Source: Treponema berlinense (GTDB lineage Bacteria; Spirochaetota; Spirochaetia; Treponematales; Treponemataceae). Taken from it: a stretch of 64,000 bases of DNA. The notes under the pieces are model-generated. The model saw nothing but the letters and a program-made list of their open reading frames with translations, searched no databases and had not been told where the DNA came from. Location: NCBI RefSeq assembly GCF_900167025.1, contig NZ_FUXC01000003.1:70457-134456 (forward strand). The letters are read 5' to 3'. Shown piece after piece: positions 1 to 9,350 of this stretch (its first letter is position 1; each line of letters begins with the position of its first letter). The position numbers and the translations under genes are program-made.

Positions 1-1134
1 GCTGACGGCCATATTCTCGGAGGTCCTTTCTACACTTGCGAAAAAGGCGTTGGCGCAAAATTCCCTCGTCTTGGAAAAGTTCTCGCGATTTTGTTTGCAA
101 TCTTCGGAACCATGGTTGGTTTGTTTGGAATCGGAACTTTTAGTCAGGTAAATTCTATCACAACTGCTGTTGAAACTTTCTCTTCGACTGTTGTCGGAGG
201 CGCTGCTCTCGCTACTGTTTCAATTCCTGGAATTGGTACATATTCTGTTGTTGTGGTAATTGCTTCTATTGTTCTTGCAATTTTGGTTGCCCTCGTAATC
301 ATTGGCGGTCTTAAAAGAATTTCAAATGTTGCGGCGGTAATTGTTCCTGTAATGGCTGTTATTTATTTTGTGTTTGGTGTTTTTGCCGTTTCTTGCAATA
401 TTTCTCATGTTACAGAAGCTTTTGAAAGAATTTTCCAGGGCGCATTTGGCTTTAAGGCTGTTACTGGTGGCGCTGTCGGCGCAATGATTGTTGCAATGCA
501 GAAAGGTATTGCCCGCGGTATTTTCTCGAACGAAGCCGGACTTGGTTCTGCTCCGATTGCCGCTTCTGCCGCAAAGGTTGATTATGCGGTTCAGCAGGGA
601 ATTATCTCTATGACTGGAACTTTCTTTGATACAATCGTAATCTGTACTATCACAGGTCTTACAATTGTAATCGGCGGAATTTTGAATCCTGAAATTCTCG
701 ATCCTCAAAAATTCCAGGGATTTGCAATTACAAACGCTGCGTTCCACGCCTTGCTTCCTCGCATTCCTGACGTTGTAATTTCGTTTGTTTTGATGGCTTG
801 TCTTGTTTTGTTTGCATTTACAACAATTTTGGGCTGGGATTATTATTCAGAACGCTGTATCGAATATCTTTCTGACGGAAAAATGACTCTGGTAAAAATC
901 TACCGCTGGCTTTATATTGCCGCAATTTTTAGCGGTCCTTATATGACTGTAAGCGCTGTTTGGACAATCGCCGACATCGTAAACGGACTTATGGCAATTC
1001 CAAATATTATTTCTCTCCTTGTTCTGAACGGAATTATCGTAAAACTTACGGCGGATTATTTCTCTGGAAAACGCATCTATTCAATTGGATACGATTTTTG
1101 GAACAATCCTGTTGCTGACGCAGAACAAAACTAA
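1..1134 (+). CDS. AGCS-family sodium:alanine/amino-acid symporter, 5'-truncated
   Basis: C-terminal part of an inner-membrane sodium-coupled amino-acid carrier of the alanine or glycine:cation symporter family. The frame is open from base 1, so the gene starts outside the window. The first visible residues include GGPFYTCEKGVG, the family's conserved GGP-(M/F)-Y motif, followed by several hydrophobic segments and the typical NEAGLGSAPIAA stretch (a family signature, residues about 175-186 of the visible part). The substrate (alanine, glycine or glutamine) cannot be told from sequence alone. A clear terminator follows the stop codon, so this ends a transcription unit. Family assignment is firm; the missing N-terminal third is the only gap. 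Confidence 0.9.
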   Translation, partial: ADGHILGGPFYTCEKGVGAKFPRLGKVLAILFAIFGTMVGLFGIGTFSQVNSITTAVETFSSTVVGGAALATVSIPGIGTYSVVVVIASIVLAILVALVIIGGLKRISNVAAVIVPVMAVIYFVFGVFAVSCNISHVTEAFERIFQGAFGFKAVTGGAVGAMIVAMQKGIARGIFSNEAGLGSAPIAASAAKVDYAVQQGIISMTGTFFDTIVICTITGLTIVIGGILNPEILDPQKFQGFAITNAAFHALLPRIPDVVISFVLMACLVLFAFTTILGWDYYSERCIEYLSDGKMTLVKIYRWLYIAAIFSGPYMTVSAVWTIADIVNGLMAIPNIISLLVLNGIIVKLTADYFSGKRIYSIGYDFWNNPVADAEQN

Positions 1135-1164
1135 AAAATAGAGTTCAGTTAAAAAATGGAATAT

Positions 1165-1200
1165 TCCCCGGAAGACAGAAGTTTTCCGGGGATTTTTTTT
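1165..1200 (+). terminator. Intrinsic terminator of the symporter gene
   Basis: Nine-base arms TCCCCGGAA (1165-1173) and TTCCGGGGA (1184-1192) are followed by a run of eight T, 30 bases after the symporter stop codon. Confidence 0.9.
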
Positions 1201-1257
1201 GACAGAATTTTTTGAACGGATTTTGCCGTAAAAATTGTTTTGTGCTAGAATGAAATT

Positions 1258-1881
1258 ATGAATATTTCTGTTTTTCTTGCGCCAGGGTTTGAAGAAATCG
1301 AAGCCCTGACGGTTGTTGATTATTTGCGTCGTGCTGGTCAGAATGTTACGACTGTTAGCGTGCCGGAAGACGGCTGTGTTGATGAGCAGATTGTTGTAAA
1401 AGGCAGTCATGGAATTCCTGTTACTGCGGATATTCTGCTTAAAGATTACATAAAAAAACTGGACGGTGAATTGACCGATGCCATTTACTTTCCTGGCGGA
1501 ATGCCTGGAGCAAAAAATTTGGCGGACAATCAGTTTTTGTTTACTTTTACGATTAGAATGGCGCGCGGCGGAAAAGTTGTTGCTGCAATTTGTGCCGCTC
1601 CTGCTGTTGTTCTTGCTCCAACTGGAATTTTGGCTAACCGAAAATGGACATGCTATCCGGAGATGGAAAAAGAACTTGATAAGTGGTGTGGAAGCGCGCT
1701 TAAGGCTGAGGAACTGACCGAAAATTCAACTCATATAAAGAATGTTCCGTTTGTTTTAGATAACAATGTGCTTACGGGGCGCGGACCTGGAACTGCCGAA
1801 CAGTTTGCAATGAAATTCGTTGAGCTTCTTTGCGGAGAACTTGTCGCAGAAAGAATCCGTCAAGGTTCTTGCCAGAGATAA
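1258..1881 (+). CDS. DJ-1/PfpI (ThiJ) family protein
   Basis: Cytoplasmic protein of 207 residues of the DJ-1/PfpI superfamily, whose members act as glyoxalase III or deglycase-like enzymes, chaperones or stress proteins. It begins MNISVFLAPGFEEIEA, which contains the conserved Glu of the FEE(I/V)EA motif, and carries the nucleophile-elbow Cys in VVAAICAAPAVV (near residue 107). The length is slightly above the usual 180-190. No good ribosome-binding site precedes the ATG; the start was chosen because the beta-strand at residues 2-8 is the first element of the fold. It is a single gene between two terminators. Family sure, exact reaction unknown. Confidence 0.85.
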   Translation: MNISVFLAPGFEEIEALTVVDYLRRAGQNVTTVSVPEDGCVDEQIVVKGSHGIPVTADILLKDYIKKLDGELTDAIYFPGGMPGAKNLADNQFLFTFTIRMARGGKVVAAICAAPAVVLAPTGILANRKWTCYPEMEKELDKWCGSALKAEELTENSTHIKNVPFVLDNNVLTGRGPGTAEQFAMKFVELLCGELVAERIRQGSCQR

Positions 1882-1912
1882 ATTTGTAAAACAGTTTGTT
1901 TTTTACAAAAAA

Positions 1913-1973
1913 GGCTGTCTGAAAGTTTGTGGAGCTTTTAATTGCCACAGGTTGTCAGACAGCCATTTTTTTT
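1913..1973 (+). terminator. Bidirectional terminator between the DJ-1 gene and ackA
   Basis: Perfect ten-base arms GGCTGTCTGA (1913-1922) and TCAGACAGCC (1955-1964) are followed on the + strand by eight T and preceded by six A, so the same hairpin can end both the DJ-1 transcript and the convergent ackA transcript. Confidence 0.9.
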
Positions 1974-2013
1974 AGCAAAAAATTATGCGTTTTGGACGCA
2001 ACTTTTAATTAAG

Positions 2014-3348
2014 TTACGGACGAACAATGATTTTTGCAAGGTCAGGATTCTTTTCGAGTTCTTTTACGAGGGCTGCTTCGCGAGCCTTGTTTTTGTATGA
2101 AGGATCCTGGAAAGAATATGTAAAGTTTGTGTGAACGTCGTAAGTTCCGTTCATAATTGCAAATGCATCTTCTGTCATTACGAGCTCTTCGTCTGTAGGA
2201 ATTACAAAAACCTTTACTTTTGAGTCGTCTGTAGAAATGCAAGTTTCGGCGTTGCCTGTGTTTGCAAGCTGGTTCTTAACTGGATCGATTTTTACACCCA
2301 TCCATTCAAGACCTTCGAGAGCGCGGCCGCGGATCAATGCTGAGTGTTCGCCTACGCCTGCTGTGTAAACAATTGCGTCAACAGGACCGATTGCTGCCAT
2401 GTAAGCGCCAAAGTATTTTTTAAGGCGGTAAACTTCCATGTCAACTGCGAGCTGTGCGTCTTTGTTGCCTTTTTCTGCTGCGTCTGCAATGTCGCGGCGG
2501 TCAGAAGAAAGACCTGTAAGACCGAGAAGACCAGATTTCTTGTTCAAAGCGTTGTCCATTTCTTCAACGCTCATTCCTGTCTGACGCATGATGTAGAATG
2601 GAAGAGTAACGTCAACGTCGCCAGTGCGAGTTCCCATTACAAGACCTTCGATAGGAGTGATACCCATTGAAGTGTCAAAACAGCAGCCGTTTTTAACAGC
2701 ACACATAGAAGCGCCGTTGCCAACGTGAGCGATGATTACATTTGTGTCTTTTGGAGCTTTGTGCAAAAGAACAGAAGCGCGTTTTGCTGTGTAGAGGAAA
2801 GAAGTTCCGTGGAAACCATAGCGGCGTGCTGCGTATTTTTCGTACCATTCTTTTGGAACAGCGTAGCGATAGCTTGCAGGTGGCATTGTCTGGTGCCATG
2901 CAGTGTCCATTACTGCAACGTGAGGAACGTTAGGAAGTACTTTCTGAGCAGCTTCGATTCCCATAATGTTTGCAGGCATATGGAGAGGTCCAAGACCGAT
3001 TACAGAGCGGAATGTGTCCAAAACTTCTGGAGTAACTTTTACAGATTTTGTAAATTTGTCTCCGCCGTGGAGAACGCGGTGTCCTACAGCTCCAATAACG
3101 CTCATGTCTGAGATTACACCGTGATCTTTGTCTGTAATTGCATCGAGAATAAGTTCGATTGCTTCCTTGTGTGTTGGGCAAGGGCTTTCCTTAACAAATT
3201 TGTCTTTTCCTTTTGGCTTGTGTGTAATAACTGAGCCTGGTGCTGTAACACGTTCTACAACTCCTGTTGCTAAAACGTCTTTGTTGTCCCAGTCGTAAAC
3301 CTGATATTTGGCTGAAGACGAACCGCAGTTCAATGTAAGAATAACCAT
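2014..3348 (-). CDS. ackA: Acetate kinase
   Basis: Converts acetyl phosphate plus ADP to acetate plus ATP, the ATP-yielding last step of acetate fermentation. The N-terminus [19 protein letters not shown] is the acetate-kinase signature; [14 protein letters not shown] and the [18 protein letters not shown] block are also intact. The product is 444 residues against about 400 in most bacteria; the extra C-terminal tail follows a normal core. An AAGAGGA ribosome-binding site precedes the ATG and a good promoter lies 42-70 bases upstream. No phosphotransacetylase gene is adjacent. It fits with pflB/pflA elsewhere in the window as the formate/acetate fermentation route. Confidence 0.97.
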   Translation of the reverse strand: MVILTLNCGSSSAKYQVYDWDNKDVLATGVVERVTAPGSVITHKPKGKDKFVKESPCPTHKEAIELILDAITDKDHGVISDMSVIGAVGHRVLHGGDKFTKSVKVTPEVLDTFRSVIGLGPLHMPANIMGIEAAQKVLPNVPHVAVMDTAWHQTMPPASYRYAVPKEWYEKYAARRYGFHGTSFLYTAKRASVLLHKAPKDTNVIIAHVGNGASMCAVKNGCCFDTSMGITPIEGLVMGTRTGDVDVTLPFYIMRQTGMSVEEMDNALNKKSGLLGLTGLSSDRRDIADAAEKGNKDAQLAVDMEVYRLKKYFGAYMAAIGPVDAIVYTAGVGEHSALIRGRALEGLEWMGVKIDPVKNQLANTGNAETCISTDDSKVKVFVIPTDEELVMTEDAFAIMNGTYDVHTNFTYSFQDPSYKNKAREAALVKELEKNPDLAKIIVRP

Positions 3349-3389
3349 TGTTTTTCCTCTTAAAAATGAATTAAAAAAAATCTAATGCA

Positions 3390-3418
3390 ATTATAAACTT
3401 GTAAAAAACTTTGTTCAA
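3390..3418 (-). promoter_or_regulatory. Predicted ackA promoter
   Basis: On the minus strand TTGAAC (+ strand 3413-3418) and TATAAT (+ strand 3390-3395) are separated by exactly 17 bases, upstream of ackA. Confidence 0.75.
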
Positions 3419-3481
3419 TTAAAAATGCTATTATTAGTCTTTTAAACTAAACGCTTTGAGACCCTTTTATCCGCTCTTATT

Positions 3482-5143
3482 TTATTTTGCAATTGCAACA
3501 TTGTCCGGAACGGCATAAACGGTTTCTTTAAAATAAATGTTTTTTAACGGATGAATATCGAGAGCATTTGTATACCATCCGCCGATTTCGTTTAGGTTTA
3601 TTGCATGCAAACTGATTGAGTGGCTGATTGGCATGACCATTCCATCGTCAATCAGAATCTGTTCTGCCTGTCCTAGAATTTTGTAACGCATTGATTCGTC
3701 AGTTTCTTCGCCTGCAAGTTTTAGTTTTTCGGTGAATTTCTCATTTGTCCATTTTGTGTGGTTCAGAGTTGAACCTTCGCGGAAAAGTTCCAGAAAAGCC
3801 AGAGGATCGGCAAAATCTCCAATCCACGAATAGCTGAAAATATCGTAGTTTAAATACGGAATGCTTGAAAGATATTGCTCGTCTGAAATTTTAAATGTTA
3901 CGAGTTCAACTCCGAGCGGATTCCATGCTTCTTTTAAAATCGTAGCAAGACTTTTCATGTATTCGTTGTCTGCAATTCCAAAAGTAATCTCAAGTTTTTC
4001 GTCCTGTCCAATTCCTGAATTTTTGCGGGCTTCTTCCATCAATTCGAGAGCTTCGTCTTCGTTGTAATCGGTTAAACCTTCAACTTCCGGATAGCCAGAA
4101 AGCGGATAAACCAAGGTTGATGCCTGAATTAAATTGTCGCTGCGCAGTTTGTCCCACGGAACAGCCGTTAAAAGCGCATTTCTAAATTCAGACTTGTTCC
4201 AAACTGGATTTTTGCAGGTAAAAAACAGATATGTTGTTCCAAAAACGGCGCTGATTTTTATTGCATTTTTGTTTATGAGGGAATTTGTGTCGAATGAAGT
4301 CGTTATCCAATCCGTGCGTCCTGTGTTAAAAAGCCAGGAATTTTCTTTTTTGTCGTCTGAAATTTTAATTATGACTTGTTCAATCGCGACATTTTGCTCG
4401 TCCCAGTAATTTTTGTTTTTTTCGAGAACAAGTTGATTTTTATCCTGTTCTTTGAGAACGTATGCGCCAGAAAAGACTTCCAGATTTCCGGTAAAAACAG
4501 AAAATGCGTGGTGGCAGAGAATCCGTGGTAGGTGGGCGGTTGGTGAATTTAAAATCACCGTCAATTTTTGGCCGTTTGCCTTTAAGCCAATTTCTTCCTC
4601 AGAAATTTTATTTTCGCGGTAATCTTTAATTCCTTTTATGCAGTCCAAAAGCGAAGAATAGGGAGCGTCTGGCGTTTTTTGAAGGTGAATCCAGCTGTCA
4701 ACAACTGTTTGCGCGGTTATTTTTGAGCCGTCGCTTGTCTTTGCGTTGTCCCGAATCGTAAAAGTCCAGCGTTTTTTGTCGCGGGAAATCCTGTATTCGG
4801 AAGCAATTGCCGGAACCGGATCCAGAGTTTTTGGGTCGTAGCAGAAAAGACCCTCCTGCAGGGCGTTTATAATCTGCGCTTCGTTGGAATAACTTGAAGT
4901 GTGCGGATTTAAATCCAAATGATAAGATGGAGAAGAAAATATAAAGGTCCGCTGGATTTCCGGATTGAATTTTTTTTGAGCTTTTTCTTCGTTTTCGGAA
5001 TTTTGCTCAAATTCATTCATAAAATTTTCTATGTCTTCATCTTCGTTGTCTTGATTTTGCGGATTTTGCGGAAAATTTTGTGCAAAATTGAACGAAAACA
5101 AGCCGAATGCAAGTAAAACTGCGGCTGAAATTTTTTTAAGCAT
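3482..5143 (-). CDS. OppA-like peptide/nickel ABC transporter substrate-binding protein (SBP_bac_5)
   Basis: Exported solute-binding protein of 553 residues. An N-terminal signal peptide (KKISAAVLLAFGLFSFNFAQ) lacks a lipobox Cys, so it is probably periplasmic and soluble, unlike the usual spirochaete OppA lipoproteins. After an Asn/Gln/Glu-rich spacer (residues 22-60) the SBP_bac_5 fold begins; INALQEGLFCYDPKTL and VPAIASEYRISRDKKRWTF are typical. No permease or ATPase genes are next to it, so it may be an orphan receptor or use a remote transporter. Its first 8 bases overlap the end of the upstream hypothetical gene, implying one transcript. Family sure, ligand unknown. Confidence 0.88.
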   Translation of the reverse strand: MLKKISAAVLLAFGLFSFNFAQNFPQNPQNQDNEDEDIENFMNEFEQNSENEEKAQKKFNPEIQRTFIFSSPSYHLDLNPHTSSYSNEAQIINALQEGLFCYDPKTLDPVPAIASEYRISRDKKRWTFTIRDNAKTSDGSKITAQTVVDSWIHLQKTPDAPYSSLLDCIKGIKDYRENKISEEEIGLKANGQKLTVILNSPTAHLPRILCHHAFSVFTGNLEVFSGAYVLKEQDKNQLVLEKNKNYWDEQNVAIEQVIIKISDDKKENSWLFNTGRTDWITTSFDTNSLINKNAIKISAVFGTTYLFFTCKNPVWNKSEFRNALLTAVPWDKLRSDNLIQASTLVYPLSGYPEVEGLTDYNEDEALELMEEARKNSGIGQDEKLEITFGIADNEYMKSLATILKEAWNPLGVELVTFKISDEQYLSSIPYLNYDIFSYSWIGDFADPLAFLELFREGSTLNHTKWTNEKFTEKLKLAGEETDESMRYKILGQAEQILIDDGMVMPISHSISLHAINLNEIGGWYTNALDIHPLKNIYFKETVYAVPDNVAIAK

Positions 5144-6548
5144 TTGTAATTCCTAATTTTCTTAATTGAGCTTCTTCTTCGATGTATGCCGTGTACTCAG
5201 AGCGGCGCTGGTTTGCCTTTACGATTGAGTTTTTTAAGGCCGTAATTTCCATTTTTAAACCTTTTATTTTTGAGCGGTTTTGTGGAAGAGGGGCGCTTTT
5301 GAAAAATTCGTCAAGTCCGTTTAAAATTTTGAGCATTTTATTACATTCAAGAATCTGCTGGTTTACATATTCAAGAATTTTTTCTTCGCTCTGCTGGGAA
5401 ATTTTTTCGTAAAGAGGAGCCTTTCTTATTCCTGCCGAAGCGTATCTTCTTGAGCGCAGTTCCAGATCGCGTATGAACTGCTGGTAGTCGATTTTTTCGT
5501 GGCGAACTGTGTCCGTTGTCTGATCTGTAATTGGAATCTGATAAAAAACAGGTTTTTCTTCTATATTGAATGCTTTTCGGAGAGCTTTTTTTAATTTTTC
5601 AAAAAAAGTATTATGTTCGCTTTCCAAAACTTCGTGATTTTCTATGATTTTTTCTTTTGCCTGTGAAATCTGACCCGGCATCGCGCCAAAAACTCTGAGC
5701 GCAACCAAAAGAATTGATTTTGTGTCGATTTTTTCTTCTGAATTCTGAGCGCTGGAATTTTCAACTTCTAGCTTTTTTAAAAGTGCTTTTTGAAGATTTG
5801 CTTTGTCGGGAGAATGATCTTCGTCAATAATTTCGTCAATCAGTTCGTTGTAATACGGAGTTTTTCCCATCGTTGCCTGAAAAAGTTTTTTAATTTGAAC
5901 TTTTTCGTCGTCCGGGCTAGAAGCGGCTTTTTCCGCGCTGAAAGATGGATGAGACATTACGTTTTTGCGGATATTCCCTTTATAAACTTCCCGCTGAAAT
6001 TCCGTGAGCGCCTTTAAACTTTTGTTGATTGCAAGAACTGCTTTTCCCGCTTTTGAAACGCTGTCGTTTATCATGTTTACGGTTAAAGCGTCTGCTCCCT
6101 GCTTTGCGTTAAAAAGCAGGGTAGCAATTGTTCTTGTGTTTATGTTTGTTGAATTTACGGAGAATGAGTTCCATTGAATTGCATTGTTTAAATCAATCAA
6201 TTTTTTAATATTTGAAATCTGCAAATTTGAAACTGAAAACTTGTAATAGTTGCAGAGAAAATCCAAAGTGCTGTCATAATCGGAAAGTCTCATTCCTATT
6301 ATCATTGAGCGTTCGTTGTCTGTAAAAGGAGAATTTTCCGGTGGAACAATGTCCGAAATTTTCTTGTCGTTTTTGTAAGGATCAGGCGTGATGAGAGATT
6401 TTTTTAAAAGAAACTCATAGAGCGTTTTTTCGCAAGTGTGCATGAGGCGGTACTGTTCAAGCACATTTTGCAATTCCCGTGAGTTGAACCAATCCGTTTT
6501 TTTATCAATTGCGGCAATTAACTGTTCTGAAAAATTTTTCTCTGACAT
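5136..6548 (-). CDS. Conserved spirochaete hypothetical protein, helical
   Basis: Not recognised beyond resemblance in style to Treponema-only hypothetical proteins. The 470-residue product has no signal peptide or membrane segment, is rich in Lys, Glu and Ile, and looks mostly alpha-helical. Residues about 210-260 resemble a charged linker (SPDDEKVQIKKLFQ) and the last 100 residues read as a coiled coil. The stop overlaps the start of the OppA-like gene by 8 bases, so the two are probably cotranscribed and translationally coupled. This would place it as a cytoplasmic partner of unknown role. It is divergent from thrS. Confidence 0.7.
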   Translation of the reverse strand: MSEKNFSEQLIAAIDKKTDWFNSRELQNVLEQYRLMHTCEKTLYEFLLKKSLITPDPYKNDKKISDIVPPENSPFTDNERSMIIGMRLSDYDSTLDFLCNYYKFSVSNLQISNIKKLIDLNNAIQWNSFSVNSTNINTRTIATLLFNAKQGADALTVNMINDSVSKAGKAVLAINKSLKALTEFQREVYKGNIRKNVMSHPSFSAEKAASSPDDEKVQIKKLFQATMGKTPYYNELIDEIIDEDHSPDKANLQKALLKKLEVENSSAQNSEEKIDTKSILLVALRVFGAMPGQISQAKEKIIENHEVLESEHNTFFEKLKKALRKAFNIEEKPVFYQIPITDQTTDTVRHEKIDYQQFIRDLELRSRRYASAGIRKAPLYEKISQQSEEKILEYVNQQILECNKMLKILNGLDEFFKSAPLPQNRSKIKGLKMEITALKNSIVKANQRRSEYTAYIEEEAQLRKLGITNA

Positions 6549-6627
6549 AGTTCTATTATCGGCTTTTTCTTGAAATTCTATAATCTTATAATAGTATAAT
6601 GCAAAGCTGCCAAAAAACTGCCATAAG

Positions 6628-6656
6628 TTGAAACAAAGTCCGCAAAGCGATATTCT
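6628..6656 (+). promoter_or_regulatory. Predicted thrS promoter
   Basis: TTGAAA (6628-6633) and TATTCT (6651-6656) are 17 bases apart, 48 bases before the chosen thrS start. A second, less well spaced TTGAAA/TATAAT pair lies at 6570-6600. Confidence 0.55.
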
Positions 6657-6703
6657 ATAAAGAAAAGATAAAAAATTTGGTCTTTATACAAAGAGGTGTT
6701 TTT

Positions 6704-8458
6704 ATGGCAGAAAATGAAAAGTTACAGATTATTCGCCATTCGTGTGCGCATGTAATGGCAGAAGCAGTTAAACATATTTTTCCTGGAACAAAAATCGCAA
6801 TTGGTCCTGCAATCGAGAACGGATTTTATTACGATTTTGATTTTCCGACAGACCATAAAATAACTGAAGATGATTTTGCTGCTGTTGAAAAAGAAATGAG
6901 AAAAATCATTTCTTCTGGAGCAGAATTTGTACGCAAAGAAATTTCAAAGGACGAAGCTTTGAAAATTTTTGCTGACGAACCTTACAAAGTTGAAATTATC
7001 AACGATTTGCCGCAGGATGCAACAATTTCTACTTATGAGCAGGACGGCTATATTGACCTTTGCCGTGGTCCACATGTTGCTACGACAAAAGAAATCAATG
7101 CTCAGACTTTTAAACTTCAGAAAATTGCAGGTGCATATTGGCGCGGAGATTCTGACCGTCCTATGCTTACGCGTGTTTACGCGCTTTGTTTTGAAAAACC
7201 GAACGAGTTAAAAGAATATCTTGAAATGCTTGCAGAAGCAGAAAAGCGCGACCACCGCAAACTCGGTGTAGAAATGGATTTGTTCCATCTTGAACCGGAA
7301 GATCCTGGCCAGATTTTCTGGCATCCGAACGGCTGGACAATTTACACAGTTATTCAGGATTATATGCGCAAAATGGTAAGACGCGACGGCTATCAGGAAG
7401 TTAATACTCCTGCAATTATGCCGCGTACTCTCTGGGAACGTTCTGGACACTGGGGACACTACCAGCGCAATATGTTTATTACAGAGTCAGAAAAAAGACT
7501 TTTTGCAATCAAACCAATGAACTGTCCTGGTGCCCTCGAAATTTTTAAGAGCCGTCTACGCACTTACAAGGACTTGCCTATGCGTCTTGCTGAATTTGGC
7601 CATGATGTGCGCAACGAGCCTTCTGGAACTTTGCATGGAATTATGCGCGTGCGTGGTTTTGTTCAGGATGATGCCCATATTATTTGTACGGAAGAGCAGG
7701 TTGCTGCAGAAGTCGCAAAATTCTGTAAGCTTCTCAAAAGGGTTTATCACGACTTTGGCTTTGAGGATTTGGTTGTAAAATTTTCAACAATGCCGGAAGA
7801 CCACGTTGGCGACCTTGCAACCTGGCAGCGTGCAGAAAAAGCGTTGTCCGATGCCTGCCACGAAGCCGGACTTAATTACGAAATTCAGCCGGGAGAAGGC
7901 GCATTCTACGGTCCAAAACTCGAATTTAAGCTTTACGACTGTCTTGGACGCGAATGGCAGTGCGGTACGATTCAGGCGGATTTCCAGCTGCCGTCAGCAG
8001 AACGCCTTGATGCGACATACATTGGTTCTGACAACCAGAAACATCATCCGGTAATGTTGCACAGAGCAATTTTAGGTTCAATTGAACGGTTCCTTGGAAT
8101 TTTGATTGAAAACTTTGCCGGAAACTTCCCGACATGGCTTGCATTTGAACAGGCAGCGGTTGTTCCTGTAAAAAATGAATTTGACGATTATGCAAAAGAA
8201 GTAAACGAAGCTCTTCTTAGCGCTGATATTCGTTCAAATGCTTATACTTCTGACGAAAATATGCGCCAGAAAATCAAGATGATTACAAAGGAACACAAAA
8301 CTCCTTATATTCTTGTTGTCGGCGAAAACGAAAAAAATGAAAAAACTGTAAGCGTACGTTTCCGTCAGAACAGCGGACTTGAACAAAAAACAATGAAACT
8401 TGAAGATTTTATTGCCTATGTTCAGGAAAAAGTAAATTCCCATTCAACAGAAATTTAA
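6704..8458 (+). CDS. thrS: Threonyl-tRNA synthetase lacking the TGS domain
   Basis: Charges tRNA-Thr with threonine. Start set at the ATG preceded by AAGAGG (6691-6696), giving 584 residues; an upstream in-frame TTG is not supported. Most bacterial ThrS are about 640 residues and begin with a 60-residue TGS domain; here the protein starts directly with the editing domain ([11 protein letters not shown], the HxxxH zinc/editing motif). Class II motif 2 ([14 protein letters not shown]) and motif 3 ([13 protein letters not shown]) are intact, as is the C-terminal anticodon-binding domain. The upstream 150 bases contain no TGS-like frame, so the absence is genuine rather than a start error. Confidence 0.96.
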   Translation: MAENEKLQIIRHSCAHVMAEAVKHIFPGTKIAIGPAIENGFYYDFDFPTDHKITEDDFAAVEKEMRKIISSGAEFVRKEISKDEALKIFADEPYKVEIINDLPQDATISTYEQDGYIDLCRGPHVATTKEINAQTFKLQKIAGAYWRGDSDRPMLTRVYALCFEKPNELKEYLEMLAEAEKRDHRKLGVEMDLFHLEPEDPGQIFWHPNGWTIYTVIQDYMRKMVRRDGYQEVNTPAIMPRTLWERSGHWGHYQRNMFITESEKRLFAIKPMNCPGALEIFKSRLRTYKDLPMRLAEFGHDVRNEPSGTLHGIMRVRGFVQDDAHIICTEEQVAAEVAKFCKLLKRVYHDFGFEDLVVKFSTMPEDHVGDLATWQRAEKALSDACHEAGLNYEIQPGEGAFYGPKLEFKLYDCLGREWQCGTIQADFQLPSAERLDATYIGSDNQKHHPVMLHRAILGSIERFLGILIENFAGNFPTWLAFEQAAVVPVKNEFDDYAKEVNEALLSADIRSNAYTSDENMRQKIKMITKEHKTPYILVVGENEKNEKTVSVRFRQNSGLEQKTMKLEDFIAYVQEKVNSHSTEI

Positions 8459-8594
8459 TGCGGTAGCGCTGGTAGGGGCGGCGTAAGCCGTTCAGAAAAA
8501 ATACCGCGGTTTGTAACCGCGGTATTTTTTTTGAATGAAACCCCGGACATAGCGGCAGATTTTGTGCATGTGCTCAAAATCTGCACCGCCCGGA
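8459..8594 (+). repeat. Intergenic hairpin repeat, family A, split around a terminator
   Basis: The left part (8460-8493) has the family A head GCGGTAGCGCTGGTAGGGGC with a GGC...GCC mini-hairpin. The right part (8539-8594) resumes with the family's AACCCCGGACATAGC segment and a long hairpin GCAGATTTTG/CAAAATCTGC. The thrS terminator sits exactly between the two parts. Confidence 0.7.
8501..8533 (+). terminator. thrS terminator nested in a repeat
   Basis: Eleven-base arms ATACCGCGGTT (8501-8511) and AACCGCGGTAT (8515-8525) followed by T8. Confidence 0.92.
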
Positions 8595-9350
8595 TTATCT
8601 TGGACTGATTTTTATTCCTAACGAAAAAATTGCCGTGTCAAAAGCGCGTCCGTCCAAAATTGCTCCGAGAGGAAAGTAGATTTTTGCTTCCAGACCGGCC
8701 AGATAGTTTTTTGTAAATGCGCGTTGCCAGGAAAAATTTAAGTTTGGATAGAGAAAATTTAAGTTTTTGTAGAACCATCGGTTGATTGATTTTATGTCGT
8801 CGCCTGCTGTTGAATTTGTTTCTCCGCCTGTGTCGTCTGAATTTACTCCGTTTGCAAGAAAGGAAAATCGAGCCAAAAATCCCAATCCGCCGCCAAACTG
8901 AAAAATGTCTTTTTCGAGGCGAAAAATATGAGTCGTGTTCAGGTCGAGCAAAAACGAAAGCGCAAGGGCAGTTCTGTTTTCGATTTCGGAAGGGCGCGCA
9001 TATTCGCCGTCCCAGAGATAATAATTTGTAAAAAAAGTGAGCTTTGGCTGAAAATTTAGAAATTTGTGGTTAAAAAGGTCAAATCCCGCTCCGCCTGCGA
9101 ACGAAACTGGGCTTGGAGAGGTTTTGCTGTCTGTATTTACATAAACCGAAGGTCCGAGAGTAAAGAAAAACAGGTTTTTTGGAATCTTTATTTTGGGGTT
9201 TTCGAAGTTTTCGATTTTTGTGAGGATTTTGTTGTCATCTTCTGCCTGAACTTTTGAGAAATTTGGTTCTGTTTGTCCGAAGCACAAAAAAGAAAGCGAA
9301 AAAAACAAAAAAATGAACGGAAATTTCTTGTAAATTGTTTTATTTTTCAT
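8595..9350 (-). CDS. Probable outer-membrane or periplasmic beta-rich protein
   Basis: No named family recognised. A signal peptide (KFPFIFLFFSLSFLCFGQ) precedes a 230-residue mature region rich in aromatic residues and alternating hydrophobic strands (SFAGGAGFDLF, FQFGGGLGFLARFSF, NFSWQRAF), ending in a short strand IFSLGIKISPR. This reads like a small beta-barrel of the outer envelope. Its start overlaps the 3' end of the upstream lipoprotein gene by 11 bases, so both are likely made together. A family A repeat lies immediately beyond its stop codon. Beta-barrel is inference from strand pattern only. Confidence 0.65.
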   Translation of the reverse strand: MKNKTIYKKFPFIFLFFSLSFLCFGQTEPNFSKVQAEDDNKILTKIENFENPKIKIPKNLFFFTLGPSVYVNTDSKTSPSPVSFAGGAGFDLFNHKFLNFQPKLTFFTNYYLWDGEYARPSEIENRTALALSFLLDLNTTHIFRLEKDIFQFGGGLGFLARFSFLANGVNSDDTGGETNSTAGDDIKSINRWFYKNLNFLYPNLNFSWQRAFTKNYLAGLEAKIYFPLGAILDGRAFDTAIFSLGIKISPR

